Shown: positions 25,475-35,607 of the stretch, piece by piece
Layout: each line of letters opens with the position of its first letter
Numbering within the stretch: position 1 is the stretch's first letter
Assembly: GCF_900120405.1 (NCBI RefSeq)
Contig: NZ_LT635493.1
Span: forward strand, 657,037 to 721,036
Origin: Urinicoccus massiliensis
Lineage (GTDB): Bacteria > Bacillota > Clostridia > Tissierellales > Peptoniphilaceae
DNA length: 64,000 nucleotides
Direction: 5' to 3'
The notes under the pieces: generated by a model
What the model saw: only the letters and a program-made list of their open reading frames with translations
The model's database searches: none
Told to the model about the DNA's origin: nothing
Made by a program: the position numbers and the translations under genes

Positions 25475-26845
25475 TTATATATCCAAATGGTGCTCTGTAT
25501 TAAGTTTGGATAATAGAGTTACCGTCTCCACATGAACTGTTCCGGGGAACTGGTCAAAGGCGCAGAGTTTTTCCACCCGATAGCCATTTTCCACGAATTG
25601 GTCCAAGTTGTCTTTTTGTGTCTTGGGGTTGCAGGAGATGTAGACGATCTTCTCGGCCTGGGCCTTGAGGATGTTTTTCATGGCCTGGGGCAAAAGGCCC
25701 ACTCTCGGCGGGTCTACCAGGATGGTATCCACCTGACCTTGGTAGTCTTCCAGGGCTTTTCCCACGTCATCGCAGACAAAGGTGATGTTGTCCAGCTTGT
25801 TTTTCTTGGCCATTTCTCGGGCATTGTCTACGGCGTCTTGAACGATTTCTACGGCATAGACGCTTTGGGCTTGGCTGGCCAGGATTTGGGCCAGGGTTCC
25901 TGTACCGGAGTAGAGGTCAAAGATGGATTTTCCCTGGGTTTGGCCGGCATAGTCCAGGGCTTTTTGGTAGATTTTTTCCACTCCCAGGGGGTTGGGTTGG
26001 AAGAAGGAAAAGGGGGTGATTTTAAAGTCCAGGCCCAGGAGTTTTTCATGGATGCCGTCGTCTCCCTTGACGTGGATGAGTTGGTCGCAAATGACGGCGT
26101 CTCCGGCCTGGTCGTTGATGGTGTGGTAGATGGAGGAGATGGTGCAGTCCAGGTCTAGATCTTCCAAGCCTTGGATATAGTCTTCCAGGTAGATTTGTCC
26201 CTGGGACCGGGTGACCAGGTTGACCATGATCTTTTTTTCTCGAAAGCTTTTTCTCAAGACCAGGTGGCGGAGGGTGCCTTCCTTGGACATGCGGTGGTAG
26301 TAGGGGACTTTTCTTTCCCGGTAAAATTCTTGGGTATAGGCCCGGATTGTTTCGAAGTCTTCCGGGGCAATGCGGCAGCCTGTGGTGTCGACGATTTCGT
26401 GCATATGGAAGCGGCGGTGGAGGCCTAGAACCAGGGGGCCTCCCTTGACTTGGTCACCAAAGGTGTATTCCATCTTGTTGCGGTAGTGGTTATGGTCGGA
26501 GGCTTCTTCCAAGTGGCTATCTTGGGTCCAATAGTCTTGGTAGAGGTCTTTGAGCTGGGCTTCCTTAAGGGCGTGTTGGATGTCATGGGGGGTTTTTTGG
26601 TAGATGCAACCGCCACACCGGCCATGGGCCGGGCAGCCGGGGTCGGTTTCATAGGGGGCATCTCCTAAAATTTGCCGGATCTTGGCCCGGGTATAGTTGG
26701 GCCGTTTTTTTATGGGGATGATTTCCACTTTTTGGCCGGGAAGGCCTCCCTTGAAGCGGAAAGTTTGGTCTTGGCCCTGGGCTTGGGACAGGTTGGGGTA
26801 ATCGGTTTTTTCAATGGTTACTTCTTGGGGTTTCTTTTTAGCCAA
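25475..26845 (-). CDS. rlmD: 23S rRNA (uracil-5-)-methyltransferase RlmD/RumA type
   Basis: 456 residues. Methylates a uracil of 23S rRNA with SAM. It has an N-terminal TRAM-like region, an iron-sulfur cluster motif CPAHGRCGGC, a SAM-binding region IFDLYSGTGTL, and the catalytic Cys in VYISCNPKTQ. Paralogs of RlmD/RlmCD type are common in Firmicutes, so the exact target base is uncertain. TTG start (TTGGCTAA) overlaps the stop of yfcE by eight bases, with AAAGGAG in front. The last ~12 residues (LSKLNTEHHLDI) may have been changed by insertion of the neighbouring island. Confidence 0.88.
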   Translation of the reverse strand: MAKKKPQEVTIEKTDYPNLSQAQGQDQTFRFKGGLPGQKVEIIPIKKRPNYTRAKIRQILGDAPYETDPGCPAHGRCGGCIYQKTPHDIQHALKEAQLKDLYQDYWTQDSHLEEASDHNHYRNKMEYTFGDQVKGGPLVLGLHRRFHMHEIVDTTGCRIAPEDFETIRAYTQEFYRERKVPYYHRMSKEGTLRHLVLRKSFREKKIMVNLVTRSQGQIYLEDYIQGLEDLDLDCTISSIYHTINDQAGDAVICDQLIHVKGDDGIHEKLLGLDFKITPFSFFQPNPLGVEKIYQKALDYAGQTQGKSIFDLYSGTGTLAQILASQAQSVYAVEIVQDAVDNAREMAKKNKLDNITFVCDDVGKALEDYQGQVDTILVDPPRVGLLPQAMKNILKAQAEKIVYISCNPKTQKDNLDQFVENGYRVEKLCAFDQFPGTVHVETVTLLSKLNTEHHLDI

Positions 26846-27362
26846 GTTCGGTCTCCTTTAGTTCAATAAATGTCCAGACCCCGTCTTGGTAGAGGGCACA
26901 GGAAGGGGATCCATCTTTGGGCAGGGTGGTGGATCCGGGGTTTACAATGGTTAAGCCCTGTCTTTTTTCCAGCAGTTTTTTATGGCTATGGCCAAAGAGG
27001 AGGGTGTTGGCTCCTTTTTCTTTGGCCTTTTGGATTCTCTCTTCTAGGCTTTCTTCATAGCCATGGACGGCATAAATTTTCAGCTCTCCCCAATGGAAGA
27101 AGGCTTCTTTATGGTAGATGTCTTGCTGGGTTACCATGCAGTCTACATCGCTGTCGCAATTGCCTCGGATAAAGTGGATTTTTTTGCCTTCCAGGTAGCG
27201 GGCCAGTTGGGCCGGTTGGTAGCTGGCATGGATGGGGTTTCTGGGGCCATGATAGAGGACATCCCCCAGGTGGATGATGTGGTCACAGGGGCCCAGGGCC
27301 TCCAGGGCTCTTTTGCTTTGCTGGTAGGACCCATGTGTATCTGATAAAACGCCAATTTTCAT
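26838..27362 (-). CDS. yfcE: Metallophosphoesterase, YfcE/MJ0936 type
   Basis: 174 residues. Binuclear-metal phosphodiesterase with all motifs: D-x-H (SDTHG), GD (HLGDV), GNCD, and GHSHK. Soluble. Physiological substrate is not known in the family. Coupled to rlmD by overlapping codons. Confidence 0.88.
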   Translation of the reverse strand: MKIGVLSDTHGSYQQSKRALEALGPCDHIIHLGDVLYHGPRNPIHASYQPAQLARYLEGKKIHFIRGNCDSDVDCMVTQQDIYHKEAFFHWGELKIYAVHGYEESLEERIQKAKEKGANTLLFGHSHKKLLEKRQGLTIVNPGSTTLPKDGSPSCALYQDGVWTFIELKETELG

Positions 27363-27411
27363 TGTTTCACCTCTTTAGATTATTTTACTATGCCGGGCCG
27401 GAAACTTCCAC

Positions 27412-27450
27412 TAAAAAAGCGACTCTTGAAGGTCCATTCAAAAGTCGCTT
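27412..27450 (-). terminator. Terminator
   Basis: On the minus strand AAGCGACTTTTGAA pairs with TTCAAGAGTCGCTT, followed by TTTTTAG. It ends the DUF4342 gene transcript. Confidence 0.8.
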
Positions 27451-27467
27451 GGTCCCATGGAAGGGGC

Positions 27468-27908
27468 TTATTTTTTTAGGCCAATGTATTCTTTAATGTC
27501 GATGATGTCGCCATTGTCCATGTAGATTTTGATGTTGTAGCTGGTAATGACGGTGGCTCCTAGGCCAATAATGGCGATAAGGGGCTCAATGACAAAGGCA
27601 ATGGCAGATACGTTTAAGCTGACGCTAAGGACGGTATCGCCCTTGCTGTTTTCTACCACCAGTCGGCTGGCATTTCCCTTGTGCCAAATGTCCTTAATGG
27701 CTTGGACGACTTGGTCTACAAAGTCTTGGGATTGCTTGTCGTCTTCCGGGCCTGTGGGGTCTTGGTCCTTGAAGCTTCCTTGACCTGCCTTGAGGTTTTC
27801 AATGGCTTGGTCTGCATCTCCGTCTACATCTAAAAGAGCTTGGCGGACTTCTTCATAACTTTTTCCTGTGGCTGCCATAACATAGTCGATTTTTTCTATT
27901 GTAATCAT
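27468..27908 (-). CDS. UBA-like / DUF4342 domain protein
   Basis: 146 residues. The first ~45 residues form a UBA/CUE-like three-helix domain (YVMAATGKSYEEVRQALLDV, then DGDADQAIENL). After an acidic linker comes DUF4342 (VVQAIKDIWHKGNASRLVVE, then a hydrophobic segment VSAIAFVIEPLIAIIGLGAT). The middle suggests a membrane-associated part. The family has no known function; a role with elongation-factor-Ts-like UBA contacts is only a guess. Stands alone between terminators. Confidence 0.8.
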   Translation of the reverse strand: MITIEKIDYVMAATGKSYEEVRQALLDVDGDADQAIENLKAGQGSFKDQDPTGPEDDKQSQDFVDQVVQAIKDIWHKGNASRLVVENSKGDTVLSVSLNVSAIAFVIEPLIAIIGLGATVITSYNIKIYMDNGDIIDIKEYIGLKK

Positions 27909-28013
27909 GGGCTTCCTCCTTCTTTTATGCGTTTTCCTTACAAGCTTATTTTACCCCAATCTTCATGGCCTGAAAAGGACTTTTGATATTCTTTGACTTT
28001 TCTTTATCTTGTC

Positions 28014-29183
28014 TTAAAAGTCGGCATTGTTGTAGACAGTATAGCCTCCCGGGAAGATTTCTTCCAGGGCCTTAAGGTCGTCTGGAGCTGCTTGGGCCAG
28101 GCCCAGGTCTAGGAATTGTCGGAAGGAGATTTCTTTAAAGACCAGGGGAGCCAGGCAGGCTTGGGGCAGGTAGAAGCTATACTTGGGATTGGGAGATGTC
28201 CGGTAGACCTTGTCCTCTGTTCGAATTTCAATGGCGGCTTGGTCTTGGTAGTGGGCCTGGTAAAAGGCGCAGGGGTCCAGGATCTTGGCCATAAGACCAA
28301 TGGCCTGGATATTGGTCTGGATGTAGCCGTTGGCAAAATAGTGGTGGGACTGGTCTGTGGGGTTGGTCATGATTTGTTCCAGGTTTTTTTGGTGGCTGAA
28401 AAAGTCCACATACCGGGCCTGGTCGGATTGGGCCCTTAGATGGCTCAAGACGCCCTGGATCCCCAGGGGATGGATGGACAAGAGATCGGACAGGACAATG
28501 GCGTTTTGGGTGTAGTTTTCCTCGTTAAGGGACTTCCAGTGGTATTTTCCATAGGCAATGAGTTTTTTGTCCAGGAAGGCCCCGATATAGATGTTTTTCA
28601 AGTCGTCTTGGAAGGCCTCTTCTTCAACAGCCAGAACCTGGGTCATGCCATGGAGAACTCCTGTGGCATTTTTCCGGAAGGTCAGGGCTTCTTGGGCCTT
28701 GATTTCTCTCACGGTGACTTGGTCGGGTTTTTGAGGCAGGTAGCTGGTTTGGACCTGGTATTGGTTCATCTTGCCCAAAAAGCCATAGCCAAACTTGTGG
28801 TAAAAGTCCGGTCTAAAGGGCAGGAGGAGGGCGGTGTGGTTGCCTCTTTCCAGGGCTGTTTTTTCAAAATAGGCCAGGAGCTGTCCGGCAAGGCCCCGTC
28901 TCTTGTAAAAGGGGTCTACCCCCAGGTAGCCAAAGCCCCCAACTTCTTCCATCTTGCCGAAGATGTTCATTTGAAAGAGGATGTGGCGCATGATGCCCAC
29001 AACTTTTCCATCTTCAATGGCTCCGAAAAAGAGCTCTTCATTTTGGCTCTCCATCAAGGCTTGGACAGACTGGTCGTAGTCTTGGTAGCCTTGGGAGGAA
29101 AAGTCTCGGATGCTGGGATAGGACCGGTAAGAAATTTTCCGGTACTTGTCAAAATCTTGCAGGGTTAGTTGACGAATTTCCAT
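28014..29183 (-). CDS. GNAT N-acetyltransferase, Eis-like
   Basis: 389 residues from the ATG giving MEIRQLTLQDFDKYRK, chosen because AAAGGAG precedes it by six bases. N-terminal GNAT domain with the acetyl-CoA loop LGVDPFYKRRGLAGQLL; a second GNAT-like part and a sterol-carrier-like C-terminus as in Eis (enhanced intracellular survival) proteins. The last residue is Phe, matching Eis proteins, whose C-terminal carboxylate takes part in catalysis. Eis enzymes acetylate amines such as aminoglycosides or peptides; the substrate here is unknown. Confidence 0.85.
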   Translation of the reverse strand: MEIRQLTLQDFDKYRKISYRSYPSIRDFSSQGYQDYDQSVQALMESQNEELFFGAIEDGKVVGIMRHILFQMNIFGKMEEVGGFGYLGVDPFYKRRGLAGQLLAYFEKTALERGNHTALLLPFRPDFYHKFGYGFLGKMNQYQVQTSYLPQKPDQVTVREIKAQEALTFRKNATGVLHGMTQVLAVEEEAFQDDLKNIYIGAFLDKKLIAYGKYHWKSLNEENYTQNAIVLSDLLSIHPLGIQGVLSHLRAQSDQARYVDFFSHQKNLEQIMTNPTDQSHHYFANGYIQTNIQAIGLMAKILDPCAFYQAHYQDQAAIEIRTEDKVYRTSPNPKYSFYLPQACLAPLVFKEISFRQFLDLGLAQAAPDDLKALEEIFPGGYTVYNNADF

Positions 29184-29205
29184 TTTTTCTCCTTTTACCA
29201 TCTGT

Positions 29206-30123
29206 TCAGATGGGTTTTTCTTCTCCATCAGGGTCCGGGCTTCCAAGTTTTTCTTTTTTCCCGGGCATTTCCATTAAGATGACACTGGCCAACATTAAAA
29301 AGGCCCCAAAATAGGCCCTGGGAAGGAGGACTTCCCCCAAGAGGATGTAGGCAAAGATACTGGCAAAAACAGGTTCCAGGGAAAAAATCACCCCTACATG
29401 GCTGGCTGTCGTATGTCTTTGGGCCAGGGTTTGGAGGATAAAGGCCAGGCCTGTACAGAAAACAGAAAGAAAGATTAGGGCAAACCAGGTAAAGCCCGTC
29501 CTTGGAATCCCCGGTTTTTCAAAAATCATCATTAGGACCAGGTTAATCAGACCTACAAAGAGGAATTGGTAGGCGCTGAGGCTAAAGGCGTCTTGGGGGG
29601 ACTTTCGCACGGTCCTTTCCGTATAGAGGAGGTGGTTGGCATAGGCCACAGCAGCCAAGATAGATACCATGTCCCCCTTTAGAGTGGACATCTGGATCTT
29701 AAAGTCCTCTCCCAGGGTCAAAAAGGCAATCCCGATAAAGGAGACAATAACGCAAAAAATGGTCCTTTTACTGGGGGCCTTGCCATAGTAGAGGGTGGCA
29801 AAAAGAGGGGTAAAGATCACCATCAAGCTACACAAAAAGGCCGTATTGGACAGGCTGGTGTACTTGACCCCCATGGTGGAGCCAAAGTAAACGCAAGACA
29901 AGATGGCCCCCATGATAAAACTATGCTTTAAAATATCCCCCCTTAAGGGCGCCATCCGGCCCCGCCCCAGGGCCAGGGCAAAAGCAAAGGCGATGAAAAA
30001 TCGGTAGACATTTTGCCCGTAAACCCCCAGGTCCTCCATGACAATATCCACCAAATAATAAGACAGGCCCCAAGTCAAGGCAACAAAAAGAAGACTCAGG
30101 TCCGCCTTTAACATCTTACTCAT
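29206..30123 (-). CDS. DMT-family (EamA) transporter
   Basis: 305 residues, ten hydrophobic segments in two EamA repeats, ending in a charged tail (EMPGKKEKLGSPDPDGEEKP). Metabolite or amino acid export is typical for the family; substrate not predictable. GGGGGG precedes the ATG. Followed by the Eis-like gene on the same strand after 22 bases. Confidence 0.88.
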   Translation of the reverse strand: MSKMLKADLSLLFVALTWGLSYYLVDIVMEDLGVYGQNVYRFFIAFAFALALGRGRMAPLRGDILKHSFIMGAILSCVYFGSTMGVKYTSLSNTAFLCSLMVIFTPLFATLYYGKAPSKRTIFCVIVSFIGIAFLTLGEDFKIQMSTLKGDMVSILAAVAYANHLLYTERTVRKSPQDAFSLSAYQFLFVGLINLVLMMIFEKPGIPRTGFTWFALIFLSVFCTGLAFILQTLAQRHTTASHVGVIFSLEPVFASIFAYILLGEVLLPRAYFGAFLMLASVILMEMPGKKEKLGSPDPDGEEKPI

Positions 30124-30206
30124 AAAAATCCCCCCTATTGACTAATATTTTACTAGATAAAGGTGGATTTTTCCAGATTTTTGCCAAAATCCCTGTCATA
30201 AAAGAT

Positions 30207-30233
30207 AAAAAGGAAGGGGCTCCCTTCCTTTAA
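30207..30233 (-). terminator. Terminator of the SLH gene
   Basis: AAAGGAAGGG and CCCTTCCTTT form a 10-bp stem with a short loop, followed on the minus strand by TTATCTTTT. Confidence 0.8.
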
Positions 30234-30270
30234 AATCTTCCTAGGCCCTTTTTCTTTATGGCCTTCTTAT

Positions 30271-30966
30271 TTACTTTTGTCCCTTCTTGGTCCAGACAAA
30301 GTTCTTATCTAAATTGTAGAGCAGGCCTGCCAGCTCTCCCCGCGTGGCCCCCTTCTTGGGTAGGAACTTCCCTTGGGGCGTTCCGGAAACCAATTGACCC
30401 ACCACGGCATTATAGACCGGTTCTTTGGCCCAAGAGTCAATGTCCTTGTCGTCCTTAAAGCGGTCTGGCAAGAGCAGGACCATGGGCTGGTCTTTTAATT
30501 GAAAGACATAGCGGGAGATGATGGCAGCCATTTCTTGCCGGGTAATTTCTTGGTCCGGCCTAAAGGTCCCATCTTCAAAGCCGCTAACAACCTTGTTGGC
30601 CGCTGCCCAGTTGACATATTTACCATACCAGCTGTCGGCTTGGACATCCTTAAAGGCATTTTTGTCCGTCCCCTTTAAGGGGGCTAATTTTTCTTCAAAG
30701 CGACCCAGGCTGGCTACCAGCATGGCCCGGGTAACCTTGCCATCGGGGTCAAACTTGGTCTTGGAAATTCCCGAAAAGAGACCCATTTTGACTGTGTAGG
30801 CAATTTTAGCCTTGGCCCAGTGCTTATCAATATCTGTAAAAGCAGGAGCCTCTTCCTTGCTATTTTTTGCCAAACTTGCAGACCCTTGTACCAGGGCCGG
30901 ATGAATGACAGAAGTCAAAAAAATTCCGGCAGCTAAAGTTACAGCGAATAATCTTTTTTCTTTCAT
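30271..30966 (-). CDS. SLH-domain cell-surface protein
   Basis: 231 residues with a signal peptide (KRLFAVTLAAGIFLTSVIHP) and three S-layer homology repeats: FTDIDKHWAKAKIAY, FKDVQADSWYGKYVNWAA with GFEDGTFRPDQEITRQEMA, and FKDDKDIDSWAKEPVYNAVV with GKFLPKKGATRGELAGLLY. SLH repeats bind pyruvylated wall polymers. There is no further domain, so it is a bare anchor or a minor wall protein. Upstream on the same strand after 15 bases is a YcxB-like membrane gene. Confidence 0.9.
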   Translation of the reverse strand: MKEKRLFAVTLAAGIFLTSVIHPALVQGSASLAKNSKEEAPAFTDIDKHWAKAKIAYTVKMGLFSGISKTKFDPDGKVTRAMLVASLGRFEEKLAPLKGTDKNAFKDVQADSWYGKYVNWAAANKVVSGFEDGTFRPDQEITRQEMAAIISRYVFQLKDQPMVLLLPDRFKDDKDIDSWAKEPVYNAVVGQLVSGTPQGKFLPKKGATRGELAGLLYNLDKNFVWTKKGQK

Positions 30967-30981
30967 TGTTTCCTCCTTAAA

Positions 30982-31503
30982 CTATTTATTGCTAAAAAAT
31001 CCTCTTGCTTTTTTGGGCAGACCCTTAAAGGGCCCCTCCATCAGGGCATTAAAATCCTGGATCTTTTCCGGGGTTAGAGCATCTTTAGGTAGGTAAAAGC
31101 CCGTATTCTTCCCCAATTGGAAAATATAGAGATTTTGGCTTGTAAAGATGCGTTCAATATTTTTATAGTCAATCCTTAGGTGGCTTTGACCCTGGTGGAT
31201 TTCCAGGTAGTCCTCAAAAAAGCGCACCAGGACCTTGTCTTCTTCCCCTACTGCAGCCTTGACCTGGTCCTTGTATTCCTTTAGGGTCAGAGGAAGGATG
31301 AAAATAGCCACAGCCAGGGAGATCAGCCCTGCTGTTACAAGACTTCCGGCAGCTAGGATTCTTCCATCCCGGTAGAAGAGAAAGGAAAATACCAGACCTG
31401 TCAGGCCAACCAGGTAGGACCATTGGATCAGGCGCTTTAAGAGGGCCTTTAAAAATTCCTTGCTGTAGGCCTCTTGGTTTTCGTAAAATACACTCAGTTT
31501 CAT
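30982..31503 (-). CDS. YcxB-like membrane protein
   Basis: 173 residues with two hydrophobic segments near residues 30-75 (WSYLVGLTGLVFSFLFY; AAGSLVTAGLISLAVAIFIL) and a soluble PH-like C-terminal part (DYLEIHQGQSHLRIDYKNIE). This is the pattern of YcxB-like proteins of unknown function. Probably cotranscribed with the SLH gene. Confidence 0.75.
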   Translation of the reverse strand: MKLSVFYENQEAYSKEFLKALLKRLIQWSYLVGLTGLVFSFLFYRDGRILAAGSLVTAGLISLAVAIFILPLTLKEYKDQVKAAVGEEDKVLVRFFEDYLEIHQGQSHLRIDYKNIERIFTSQNLYIFQLGKNTGFYLPKDALTPEKIQDFNALMEGPFKGLPKKARGFFSNK

Positions 31504-31677
31504 AAGTCCTCCTTATAGTTCCATTATACAGGTTAATCTGTGTTAAAAAAGTTAAAGTTTCTTAAAGGAAAGATGTCAGATTCGTGTCAGCTTCTTTATA
31601 CAGCTTATCAAAGACTTGTCTAAACCCCTTGTCTTTCGCCAGTTTTTTAATTAAGATAGAAAAAAAGGAGGTTGGTC

Positions 31678-32034
31678 ATGAACTGTTTAGGAAATATAAT
31701 CTGGTTGGTTTTTGCTGGCTTTTGGCAGGCCCTAGCCTGGTTTTTTGTGGGACTTTTGTGGTCGGTTACCATCGTCGGAATCCCCGTTGGACTCCAGTGC
31801 TTTAAGCTGGCCCGGCTCTCCCTGTGCCCCTTTGGCAAGGAAGTGGTCCAGGGGCCCAAGGACCACCTGGTCTTGAACCTCCTGTGGTTGATCTTCGGAG
31901 GCCTCCAGCTGGCCCTGGCCTTTCTAGTCCACGGCCTGGCCCTTTGTATCACCATTATCGGCATCCCCTTTGGCCTCCAATGTTTTAAACAGGCTCGCTT
32001 GGCCCTCTTCCCCTTTGGAGCCTCCATCCAATAA
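31678..32034 (+). CDS. yccF: YccF-domain inner membrane protein
   Basis: 118 residues. Two similar halves, each with a hydrophobic stretch ending in VGIPVGLQCFKLARLSLCPF or IGIPFGLQCFKQARLALFPF, as in YccF. Four membrane segments. Function unknown in the family. Shine-Dalgarno AAGGAGG, six bases before the ATG; a promoter TTGTCT-17-TAAGAT is plausible upstream. Confidence 0.88.
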   Translation: MNCLGNIIWLVFAGFWQALAWFFVGLLWSVTIVGIPVGLQCFKLARLSLCPFGKEVVQGPKDHLVLNLLWLIFGGLQLALAFLVHGLALCITIIGIPFGLQCFKQARLALFPFGASIQ

Positions 32035-32090
32035 AAGGCCGGTTGACTTTTTTAAAATAAAATGATAATCTTTGTATAAATGAATAGGTT

Positions 32091-32252
32091 TTCTAAGTTC
32101 CCTATGGTCGCCATGGGGCTAAGATGGAATTCGGTGCAAATCCGAAACGGTCACGCCGCTGTAACTGATAGGTTGGTCTTGTTTACCACTGGATAGCTTG
32201 CTATTTGGGAAGGTAGACCAAGCGTAGTCAGAAGTCAGAATACATGCTTAGG
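32091..32252 (+). promoter_or_regulatory. Cobalamin (B12) riboswitch
   Basis: Matches the conserved parts of the cobalamin riboswitch in order: a GGAATTCGGTGCAAATCCGAA stem-loop (from about 32124), CGCCGCTGTAACTGAT, CCACTGGATAG (32198-32208), and the B12 box AGTCAGAAGTCAGAATAC (32226-32243). CTAAG (32093-32097) can pair with CTTAG (32247-32251) as the closing stem P1. A promoter TTGACT-17-TAATCT lies at about 32043. A terminator follows at 32315, so ligand binding most likely ends transcription of the methyltransferase gene. Confidence 0.88.
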
Positions 32253-32314
32253 AGGAAATTTTGTCGCGTGGTATCGATGTGAAATTTTTTATCTTATGTC
32301 AAGAAAGACTTGAG

Positions 32315-32344
32315 GCATAGGCGGTTCCAGCCTGTGCTTTTTTT
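32315..32344 (+). terminator. Terminator in the riboswitch leader
   Basis: GCATAGGC (32315-32322) pairs with GCCTGTGC (32330-32337), one G-T pair, followed by seven T. It sits 60 bases past the B12 aptamer and before the coding region, as in an on/off expression platform. Confidence 0.8.
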
Positions 32345-32415
32345 ATTGGTCTTTTGGAAAGGAGTCCCATGCATTCTTATGCATATAGCTCAAAAAGAAA
32401 GGAGAAGTGCAAAAA

Positions 32416-32478
32416 ATGAAAAATACTATGGCTAAGATTCCTGCTTCTTTGCCCAATGGGAGGGTCTTAAATGATTAA
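32416..32478 (+). CDS. 20-residue leader ORF overlapping the methyltransferase start
   Basis: ATG preceded by AAAGGAGAAGTGCAAAAA encodes MKNTMAKIPASLPNGRVLND. Its TAA lies inside the next gene, overlapping the methyltransferase ATG by eight bases. Translation of this ORF would deliver ribosomes to the next start, which has only GGGAGG of its own. The sequence has no match I recognise. Confidence 0.5.
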   Translation: MKNTMAKIPASLPNGRVLND

Positions 32479-33220
32479 AGACTATTGGACCAAGGCCAGC
32501 TCTGACTACAGCGACTTAATCGACGAGGAAATGCAAAAGTCCTACAAGGACAAGTGGCTAAATTTTATCCTGGATGAAATCAAGGACCTGGAAGGCCCCT
32601 TGGAAATTTTAGACATTGGGACGGGCCCCGGCTTTTTCCCCTTGATCCTTTCTTCCAAAGACCGCCACCTGACAGGGATTGACCTAACCGAAGCCATGAT
32701 TGAAGAGGCCCAAAAGAAGCTCCAAGCCTTCCATGTGGACGCTGATCTTTTTATCATGGACTGCCAAGAAACCACTTTTCCCGACCAGAAGTTTGACTGC
32801 ATCATCTGCCGGAACCTGGTCTGGACCCTGCCAGACCCGGAAAAGGCCTACAAGGAGTGGTTTCGGATTTTAAAACCCGGTGGACAACTTCTCATTTTTG
32901 ACGGGTCTTGGTACATCCACCACTTTGACCCTAGTGCCAAGGAAAAATACCAGGCCTTAAAGGACTATGTGAAAAAAACCTACGACATAGACGTCTACCC
33001 TTACGGGGACAAGGAAACAAATCCAGATGACTATGAATTGATGAAGATCACTTTTTTAAGTGACAAGGCCCGGCCGGCATGGGATGAAAAAACCCTGACT
33101 TCTATGGGCTTTACCGTAGACAAGGTCTTGGAAGACTACCTGGACTTCCTGGTAGGTAAGGAAGAACGCCTGGCAAGAGGCGACATTAGCCCTGTCTTTT
33201 TCATCAAGGCCAGCAAGTAA
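32471..33220 (+). CDS. Class I SAM-dependent methyltransferase under B12 control
   Basis: 249 residues, soluble. Motif I ILDIGTGPGFF, acidic residue in TGIDLTEAMI, motif near FDCIICRNLVWTLPDPEKAY and LKPGGQLLIFDGSWY place it in the Methyltransf_11/UbiE-like group. The B12 riboswitch upstream ties it to cobalamin supply: it could methylate a cobalamin precursor, replace a B12-dependent methyltransferase, or be linked to metal transport. None of these can be read from the sequence. No transporter or cob gene is adjacent. Confidence 0.8.
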   Translation: MIKDYWTKASSDYSDLIDEEMQKSYKDKWLNFILDEIKDLEGPLEILDIGTGPGFFPLILSSKDRHLTGIDLTEAMIEEAQKKLQAFHVDADLFIMDCQETTFPDQKFDCIICRNLVWTLPDPEKAYKEWFRILKPGGQLLIFDGSWYIHHFDPSAKEKYQALKDYVKKTYDIDVYPYGDKETNPDDYELMKITFLSDKARPAWDEKTLTSMGFTVDKVLEDYLDFLVGKEERLARGDISPVFFIKASK

Positions 33221-33233
33221 ATCTAAGCATAAG

Positions 33234-33259
33234 AAAACTCCAGCCTAGGCTGGAGTTTT

Positions 33260-33262
<3 letters not shown>
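33234..33262. terminator. Bidirectional terminator
   Basis: AAAACTCCAGCC-TA-GGCTGGAGTTTT is a near-perfect hairpin with a T run on both strands. It separates the plus-strand methyltransferase from mnmA; the mnmA stop codon touches its right arm. Confidence 0.85.
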
Positions 33263-35492
<2,230 letters not shown>

Positions 35493-35556
35493 TTTATCAC
35501 CTTTTTGTATTATACCACAGCCGGCTTCTTGGCGTTGGCTTGGGACCTATTTTTTT

Positions 35557-35585
35557 CTGTCATCGGACCTGGTCTGTGGTACAAT
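35557..35585 (+). promoter_or_regulatory. Promoter of glycerol kinase gene
   Basis: CTGTCA (35557-35562), 17 bases, TACAAT (35580-35585). The gene begins 22 bases later. Confidence 0.6.
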
Positions 35586-35607
35586 AAGGGGGAAAGGACT
35601 GATTGAA

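Noticed and set aside
28440-29168. Long open frame on the plus strand (242 codons)
   Set aside because: Exactly antisense to the Eis-like acetyltransferase, hydrophobic-poor and without a ribosome binding site. It follows from GC-rich third positions. The same holds for frames at 25532-26158, 36118-36723 (minus) and 49673-50362.
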